From contig JAHBVG010000013.1 of the NCBI GenBank assembly GCA_019637695.1, forward strand, positions 37,460 through 101,459: DNA of 64,000 bases. The letters are read 5' to 3'. This stretch comes from Caldilineaceae bacterium. GTDB taxonomy: Bacteria; Chloroflexota; Anaerolineae; Caldilineales; Caldilineaceae. Of this stretch, positions 57,773 to 64,000 are shown piece by piece. Under the pieces are notes generated by a model, which worked only from the letters and a program-made list of their open reading frames with translations, was not told the origin of the DNA and ran no database searches. The translations under genes were made by a program, and so were the position numbers. How positions within the stretch are numbered: the first letter of the stretch is position 1; the number at the start of each line of letters is the position of its first letter.

Positions 57773-58801
57773 ATGAAATCTGTGCAATCTGTGGATCCAC
57801 TTTCTGAAAAGCCAGCGGCGCGTATGACCGATCTGTTGTCGGCGGTTTGGGCGCGGCTGCGCGGATGGGAAGGGCTGCTGCTGCTGCTGTTGCTGGTGGT
57901 GATCGCAGTCAACGCGGCGCGGTCGCCCTTTTATTTGAGCGTGGGGAACCAGATCAACCTCTTTCAACTCTCTATCGAGAAGATCATCCTGGCGCTGGTG
58001 CTGGCGCTGATCATCATCAACGCCGAGATCGATCTCTCGGTGGCGTCGGTGATGGGCTTATCGGCCTGTACGTTGGCGTTTCTCTTCGAGAAGGGCGTCC
58101 CTGCGCAGTGGGGAATTTTGGCGGCGCTGGGCGTGGGTCTGCTCTGCGGCGCCTTCAACGGCTTTTGGATCGCGCGCATCGGTCTGCCCTCTCTGGCGGT
58201 GACACTGGCCGGGCTGATCGGCTATCGGGGCGTCGCGCGCATCCTGCTCGAAGATCGCTCGATCACCGGATTCCCTGCCTGGTTCAACCGGTTGGGGCAA
58301 CAACCGTTGATCGGTCCCCTGCCGCTGAGTTTGATCATCTTCTTCGTGTTGCTCAGCGTCGCCTTGATCCTGCTCCAATCCTCGGCCTTTGGGCGCTACA
58401 TCTATGTGATCGGCAACAGCCGCGACGTGGCCCGCTACTCCGGCGTCAAAGTGGCGCGGGTGAAATTCCTGCTCTTTGTGGCGTCGGGTTTCATTGCGGC
58501 GCTGGCAGGATTGCTGCTGGCGGCGCGGCTGGGCGCGGTGCGCGGCAACATGGCCGAAGGCTTCGAGTTGGACGCCATTACGATGGTCTTGTTGGGCGGG
58601 GTGAGTATCTTCGGCGGGTCGGGGACGCTCTTTGGCGTCGGGCTGGCGATCCTGCTGATCCTCAACCTGCGCAACGGCATGTCGTTGATGAACGTCACCG
58701 GCAACACACAGACCGGTGTGATCGGCGCGCTCTTGATCCTCTCCGTCCTGATCCCCAACTGGTTGCAATCGGCGCGAGGGATCTGGCGACGACGGCGGTA
58801 G
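57773..58801 (+). CDS. CUT2 sugar ABC permease (second subunit)
   Basis: 342 aa with the same architecture ([46 protein letters not shown]) but clearly divergent from the first permease. The ATG at 57773 is used; a GTG at 57761 is possible. It is separated from its partner by a short repeat-containing gap and followed by two large hairpins before the binding-protein gene. Confidence 0.9.
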   Translation: MKSVQSVDPLSEKPAARMTDLLSAVWARLRGWEGLLLLLLLVVIAVNAARSPFYLSVGNQINLFQLSIEKIILALVLALIIINAEIDLSVASVMGLSACTLAFLFEKGVPAQWGILAALGVGLLCGAFNGFWIARIGLPSLAVTLAGLIGYRGVARILLEDRSITGFPAWFNRLGQQPLIGPLPLSLIIFFVLLSVALILLQSSAFGRYIYVIGNSRDVARYSGVKVARVKFLLFVASGFIAALAGLLLAARLGAVRGNMAEGFELDAITMVLLGGVSIFGGSGTLFGVGLAILLILNLRNGMSLMNVTGNTQTGVIGALLILSVLIPNWLQSARGIWRRRR

Positions 58802-58804
58802 CCC

Positions 58805-58983
58805 GATTTGTGGGAAGCTCTGTAACTACTAAGTCATGCTCTAGCCAGGTCCGTGACCCGCCTGGAGCATGGGGTTTAGTGGTTACGAAGCTCTACCCCA
58901 CAAATTTGTCTATAATCTGTATTGATCAGGAAGATGATGAAACGTAGGTGCGGGCCGACCGCTGCGGTCGGCCCGCACCTACA
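58805..58983. repeat. Two hairpins between permease and binding-protein genes
   Basis: A long nested inverted repeat has outer arms ATTTGTGG (58806-58813) and CCACAAAT (58898-58905) and contains a REP-like GTCCGTGAC core. It is followed by a 17-bp perfect GC stem (58944-58960 with 58966-58982). They sit where differential mRNA stability would raise binding-protein output. Confidence 0.75.
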
Positions 58984-59058
58984 GATTCCACCATGTCGTT
59001 GATCAGTACGAAATTTGTCTATAAACGGCTGTTTTTCTACCACAACAAGGAGAAATCT

Positions 59059-60258
<1,200 letters not shown>

Positions 60259-60270
60259 CCACCCCATGGG

Positions 60271-60410
60271 AGATGGCAGGGTGATCGATCCATAGGCGCT
60301 AACATAAGAGGTAAATGGGCAAGTGCCGGGGACTTTTCGCCGCCGCAAGTCCCCGGCACTTTCGCAGGCCCTTATCTTAGGCTTATGGGTGATCGATCAC
60401 CCTGCCATCT
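60271..60410. repeat. 140-bp nested palindromic element
   Basis: Perfect 20-bp outer arms (60271-60290 and 60391-60410) enclose a second perfect 15-bp hairpin (60321-60335 with 60347-60361). The inner arms match the hairpin at 14124-14192. It starts 13 nt after the binding-protein stop and may also terminate that operon. Confidence 0.85.
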
Positions 60411-60590
60411 TTGCGCCACAGGCAAACCAAATGACAACTTTTACCATCTCGCCGAACTGCGCCCCAACGCATTGGCCCGCTCTCGCCAACTCAAACCCCA
60501 AATTCCTCTGGTCGGGCTGGATGGCATCCCCCTGCGCGATGAAATTGAACTGGAAATTGAAATGGGGTATTCAGAATGGGTTGATGATTC

Positions 60591-60666
60591 GTAGGGTTTG
60601 GGTGGACGGCAGACGAGCAATGGCGTACGCAGACGATATTTGTGAGCCGTCCACCCAAACCCCTAC
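60591..60666. repeat. 77-bp palindromic element, copy 2 (inverted relative to 47102)
   Basis: Ends GTAGGGTTTGGGTGGACGG and its complement match copy 1 base for base apart from a few changes and one deletion, in the opposite orientation. The spacer 60411-60791 otherwise holds only a weak 69-codon ORF and a REP-like GTCCGTGACCGG copy at about 60687-60712; I see no supported gene. Confidence 0.85.
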
Positions 60667-60791
60667 CCAGATTGAAATGAAAGCGCTCTCGGCGGGTCCG
60701 TGACCGGCCGGGTATTCTATCAAATCATGCATGACAGAAGACCTGAGCGTAAATCATGAATGACAAAACTCAACAGACAGCAGGCTGACCG

Positions 60792-63572
60792 ATGAGCCAC
60801 ACCCCTAACCGCCACATCCGCGACGTCCACACACACACCTTTGTGGGCCGCGACATCGTCCTCAACATCGACGCCTCCTTCACCGCCGCCGAACTGCAAA
60901 GCCTGCTCGACCGTCTGCTGCCGTCGCTGCGCGCCCAACGCCCTGTCCGCGTTGAGGATGGCGTCCTGCGCCTGGAGCTACCCACCAGCGAGGACGACTT
61001 CACCCTCACCGGCGCTCAAATTGAAGCGCTGGGCAAATACATTGCCACGCTGGGGCAGAGTGACCGCCAGCGCCGCGAGGAAGCCTATCTGGCCTACCTC
61101 TGTGTAGACCGTACCTACCGCCGCTGGTATACCCGCTACGTACCCCTCTCTGGCGGTTACCGGCCTGCCGCGCCGGGCGACCTCGCGGATCTGCCCATGA
61201 GCTACCAGAAACTCACGATGATCGGCGATGGCCCCGAACGCAAGATCGAACGGGTAGTCCTGCCCGACATTCGCACGGCGCTGGAACAGCACACAACCTT
61301 CATTCTGTTGGCGCCTCCGGGGGCGGGCAAGACCACGGTGATGCAGCGGCTGACGCTGGATCTGGCCCAGGAACGGCTCGCCGAAGACCCCAATGGCCCC
61401 ATTCCCCTCTTTGTGCGCATGGCGGCGCAGCAGCCCCACGAAACGCCCCATGCCTTCCTGGCCCGCCAATGGCAGGAACAGATCCCCGGCGTCCATGCGG
61501 ACGCGCTGACCGAATTCGGCCAGGCCCTGCGCCAGGGACAACTCTGCATCCTCTGTGACGCCCTCAACGAGGCGCGGCGCGAGAACCTGCGTGAGCGACT
61601 GGCTGATTGGCGCGACTTCGCCCGTGACCTGCCGGCAGGCAACCGCATGGTCTTTTCCTGCCGCACCCTCGACTACACCAACGATCTGGCCGTGCAGCAG
61701 GTGGAAGTGGACCCCCTGTCGCCAGAAAAGATCAGGGAGTTTGCCCGCCGCTACCTGGGCGCAGAGCGGGGCGACGATCTCTGGCGCGCCTTGCAAGAAG
61801 AGCATCAATTGCTGCTCGACCTGGCTGGCACGCCCTTCTATCTCATGATGATGGTAGAAGAGTATCAGCAGGCAGGCCAACTGCCCAGTCACCGCGCCCG
61901 CCTCTTTCGCAACTTTGTGGCCCGCCTCTTTGCCCGTGAGCATGAACGCCGCCACGCCGATTGGATCGACATGGCCGGTCAGCACCTGGCCCTGGCCGAA
62001 CTGGCCTACGCCATGCAGGCGCTGGGCGCAGGCACCCAGGTAAGTCGAGAATGGGCGCTCAACGCCCTCCCCGCCGAGGTGACGCCCCCGGATAGCGCGC
62101 CTGTAAGCACCCCGGCAGAGAGGATTCTGCGTTTGGGCCATGCCGCCACTCTGCTGGCCGATACCTTTCAAGAGACAGTACGCTTCAGCCATCACCTGCT
62201 TCAGGAGTATTTCGCTGCCTTTGAACTCAACCGCCGCCTGACCGATGGCGAGGATCTGAACAGCCTCTGGCGCGTACCCACCAGCGTACGCGAGATGCCG
62301 CCCGCAGAGCGCAACGACCGCTGGGACCCGCTGCCACCGCCCGATACCAAAGGCTGGGAAGAGACCACCATCCTCGCCGCCGGGCTGAACCCGGCCATCG
62401 TCGAGAGAGTGCGCAGCGTGAACCCGGCCCTGGCCGCCCGTTGCCTGCTCGACCTGGGCGAGGACGCCGACGAGGGGGCCAAAGAGGCCAGCCGCCGCCA
62501 ACTTCTGGAGCGCATGGGCGATGTCAAGGTTCATCTACGCAGCCGCATTGAGGCAGGGAAGCTGTTGGGCCAACTCAAAGACCCCCGCTTCCCCGTGGAA
62601 ACCATCGACGGCGTCAAGGTCATTCTGCCGCCCCTGGTTGAGATCGCCGGTGGCAAGGCCACCATTGGCAGCAGTTGGTGGGACCGCCTGGCTGACACGC
62701 GCGAGAAACCGCGCCACGACGTGACGTTGGCCGCCTATGCCATTGGCCGCTACCCGGTGACCAACGCCGAATTTGGTTGCTTTATCGAGGCTGGCGGCTA
62801 CGAGGAGGCGTCCTATTGGACCAGCGGCGGCAACCATTGGCGCAAAGGCGAACCCGTCCCTGGCGAAGAGGACCCGGCCGATTGGTGGTTGCGCACCTGG
62901 GAAAGACGGAGGAAGAATCCAAAAGAGATCGAAGATAGGTTCAAAGCAGGCTACATCACAGAGCGGGAAGCGGAAGCCTGGAGAGAATTGATTCAAGAAC
63001 CACAGAGTGAAATAGAGAACCTATTTCGTAACTTGTACCCCCAAGGAAAAATAATCACAGAACCTCGCTTTTGGCACGATGCTGCCTTCAACAATCTATC
63101 CCAACCGGCGGTGGGGATCTGCTGGTATGAGGCCGTGGCCTACGCCAACTGGCTGGCTGCGCTCACTGGCAAGCCCTATCGCCTGCCCAGCGAACCAGAA
63201 TGGGAGTGGGCAGCACGTCGGGGCGCACGACTCTACCCGTGGGGCTGGCGCTGGGATGAGGAACGGCTCAACAGTCTGGAAGGGCGCGTCATGTCCACCA
63301 CGCCGGTGGGCGTCTACCCTAACGGCGCCACGCCTGACGGCATCCATGATTTGAGCGGCAACGTCTGGGAATGGACGGCCAGCCGGTTCGCCGATTATCC
63401 TTACCGAACGGACGCCAATCTGGAAGACCCGGAGGCAACCGGTTTTCGCATGGTGCGCGGCGGTGGCTGGACAGCCAGTCAAAAAATGGTGCGGTGCGCC
63501 TATCGCTACTGGAGCACCCCGTGGGACTGGAACTACAACTACGGTTTTCGCCTTGCCAGGACCTCTCTCTAA
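60792..63572 (+). CDS. NACHT NTPase with C-terminal FGE/C-type-lectin-fold variable domain (DGR target protein)
   Basis: A 926-aa protein in four parts. 1-125: a small N-terminal domain, effector-associated-like (VGRDIVLNIDASF). 150-480: NACHT NTPase with Walker A APPGAGKTT (175-183), Walker B CILCDALNE (252-260) and the terminal FSHHLLQEYFAAFEL. 480-610: helical linker. 610-926: FGE-sulfatase/C-lectin fold (IGRYPVTNAEF, YRLPSEPEWEWAARRG, DLSGNVWEWTASR), ending RMVRGGGW to GFRLARTSL. The last ~40 codons are Trp/Tyr/Asn/Ser-rich and fit a DGR variable region. A reverse transcriptase gene starts 360 bp downstream. Likely a cytoplasmic recognition switch whose binding surface is diversified, with NACHT oligomerisation as output. 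The effector role is inferred. Confidence 0.9.
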   Translation: MSHTPNRHIRDVHTHTFVGRDIVLNIDASFTAAELQSLLDRLLPSLRAQRPVRVEDGVLRLELPTSEDDFTLTGAQIEALGKYIATLGQSDRQRREEAYLAYLCVDRTYRRWYTRYVPLSGGYRPAAPGDLADLPMSYQKLTMIGDGPERKIERVVLPDIRTALEQHTTFILLAPPGAGKTTVMQRLTLDLAQERLAEDPNGPIPLFVRMAAQQPHETPHAFLARQWQEQIPGVHADALTEFGQALRQGQLCILCDALNEARRENLRERLADWRDFARDLPAGNRMVFSCRTLDYTNDLAVQQVEVDPLSPEKIREFARRYLGAERGDDLWRALQEEHQLLLDLAGTPFYLMMMVEEYQQAGQLPSHRARLFRNFVARLFAREHERRHADWIDMAGQHLALAELAYAMQALGAGTQVSREWALNALPAEVTPPDSAPVSTPAERILRLGHAATLLADTFQETVRFSHHLLQEYFAAFELNRRLTDGEDLNSLWRVPTSVREMPPAERNDRWDPLPPPDTKGWEETTILAAGLNPAIVERVRSVNPALAARCLLDLGEDADEGAKEASRRQLLERMGDVKVHLRSRIEAGKLLGQLKDPRFPVETIDGVKVILPPLVEIAGGKATIGSSWWDRLADTREKPRHDVTLAAYAIGRYPVTNAEFGCFIEAGGYEEASYWTSGGNHWRKGEPVPGEEDPADWWLRTWERRRKNPKEIEDRFKAGYITEREAEAWRELIQEPQSEIENLFRNLYPQGKIITEPRFWHDAAFNNLSQPAVGICWYEAVAYANWLAALTGKPYRLPSEPEWEWAARRGARLYPWGWRWDEERLNSLEGRVMSTTPVGVYPNGATPDGIHDLSGNVWEWTASRFADYPYRTDANLEDPEATGFRMVRGGGWTASQKMVRCAYRYWSTPWDWNYNYGFRLARTSL
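63455..63569 (+). other. Candidate DGR variable region (VR)
   Basis: Inside the 3' end of the target gene. Codons TAC, TGG, AGC, GAC and AAC replace each other at positions where DGR templates usually carry AAC or AGG (TAC/AGC/GAC from AAC and TGG from AGG each need only changes at A). The invariant GGTTTTCGCC (GFR) and 3' GC stretch would serve as the homology-initiation end. The template copy is not in this window. Confidence 0.7.
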
Positions 63573-63932
63573 GCTTTTGTCTTTTGTCCCCTGTCCGCTG
63601 TCCCCTGATAGTGGGCTGGATAAAGTTGCTCTCGGCGGGTCCGTGACCCGCCGGTCTTTCCGCCCTGCGCCGGTCTTTCCCTGCTCTGCACCGGTCTTTC
63701 CCTGCTTCCCGCCGGTCACGGACCGGCGGCAAGACAGTTGCTTCCCGCCGGTCCGTGACCGGCGTCTGGGCGGCGGGAGACGCCCCCGCCATGAGCAACC
63801 TTTTTCGCTTCCCGCCGGTCCGTGACCGGCGTCTGGGCGGCGGGGGACGCCCCCGCCATGAGCAACCTTTTTCGCTTCCCGCCGGTCATGGACCGGCGAG
63901 GAGCGAAGCTTCATAGTTACCGGAGATCCAAT
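63573..63932. repeat. Hairpin-rich spacer with tandem 67-bp repeats between DGR target and RT
   Basis: A hairpin GGCGGGTC-CGT-GACCCGCC lies at 63634-63652, about 65 bp after the VR. It is followed by CCGGTCTTTCC repeats and two near-identical 67-bp units (63741-63807, 63808-63874) plus a partial third (63875-63897), each starting with CCGGTCCGTGACCGGC. No avd-like accessory gene and no VR-like template is seen here. Confidence 0.8.
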
Positions 63933-64000
63933 GTGAAAACCTATCGCCATCTTTACGAACCAATCACCGACTTTGCCAATCTCTACGCCGCCTTCCGCAA
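63933..64000 (+). CDS. DGR-type reverse transcriptase, N-terminus only (runs off window)
   Basis: GTG at 63933, with GGAG about 9 nt upstream, opens VKTYRHLYEPITDFANLYAA. This matches the characteristic N-terminus of DGR/group-II-like reverse transcriptases (K-T-Y-x-x-L-Y-x-x-I-x-x-F-x-N-L). Only 22 codons are present, so the catalytic YxDD is not visible. It would copy the template RNA with A-specific errors and feed the target gene upstream. Confidence rests on the motif plus the adjacent FGE-type target. Confidence 0.8.
   Translation, partial: MKTYRHLYEPITDFANLYAAFR

Noticed and set aside
60385..60594. 69-codon ORF after the nested palindrome
   Set aside because: It begins inside the palindrome arm, lacks an SD and ends at the next palindromic element; no recognisable domain.
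63573..63932. Template repeat or avd gene between DGR target and RT
   Set aside because: No stretch resembles the VR with A-rich codons, and no helical-bundle ORF is present; the space is filled by hairpin repeats.
63319..63950. Long antisense ORFs across the DGR spacer
   Set aside because: They arise from GC-rich tandem repeats lacking stops; products are low-complexity Arg/Pro/Gly with no start signal and overlap the target gene.
63933..64000. Group II intron maturase rather than DGR RT
   Set aside because: No intron 5' boundary is visible and the upstream gene is a classic FGE-type DGR target; only 22 codons are visible, so it stays a possibility.

Overview
The window looks like a chromosomal segment of a filamentous or environmental Chloroflexota (Caldilineae/Anaerolineae-like). 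This rests on gene content and style: folate-dependent TrmFO, large STAND regulators with TPR tails, lipoproteins with SH3b/PD40/PA14 modules, RbsA-type sugar ABC transport, a NACHT-FGE protein, and moderately high GC. It is an inference; no rRNA, tRNA or phylogenetic marker was available to confirm it.

Layout. 1-3737 (-) is one very long ORF running off the left edge, a YfhO-type membrane protein fused to a Wzx/MATE-type flippase. It is followed by a DPM1-like glycosyltransferase, so this end handles surface polysaccharide or lipid-linked sugars. 4.8-26.9 kb is mixed housekeeping and accessory DNA: a HEAT protein, an SH3b lipoprotein, trmFO, a C39-like peptidase with TPRs, a BBE-type flavoprotein, two paralogous NB-ARC/TPR regulators with different DNA-binding domains, a broken CPBP protease, an MFS transporter, dinB, a PD40 protein and a flavin-dependent halogenase-like enzyme. 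27.0-30.3 kb is a restriction-modification island. 30.4-34.1 kb is a persulfide/sulfite operon (rhodanese, ETHE1/CstB-like MBL-rhodanese, TauE) with a divergent LysR regulator. 34.3-47.1 kb is a same-strand sugar-acid/glycan degradation cluster (GH2, heparinase II/III-like, amidohydrolase, amidase, esterase, GH3, hydroxyacid dehydrogenase), interrupted by a decayed AbrB-PIN pair and an HNH cassette. 47.3-53.3 kb holds two large surface/secreted proteins. 53.4-54.8 kb is a TetR unit. 55.1-60.3 kb is an RbsA/RhaS-type sugar ABC operon.

The right edge (60.8-64.0 kb) carries the most interesting system, a diversity-generating retroelement (DGR). A 926-aa NACHT-NTPase ends in an FGE/C-type-lectin-fold domain whose last ~40 codons look like an adenine-mutagenised variable region. 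About 360 bp downstream the first 22 codons of a DGR-type reverse transcriptase begin and run off the window. The template repeat is not in the window.

The intergenic DNA is unusual. Almost every long spacer contains short degenerate tandem repeats with a 7-bp period, in many different families and often as head-to-head inverted pairs. They resemble the heptameric STRR repeats of filamentous cyanobacteria. Several have invaded reading frames, notably the YfhO-flippase ORF. At least three further hairpin repeat families are also dispersed here.
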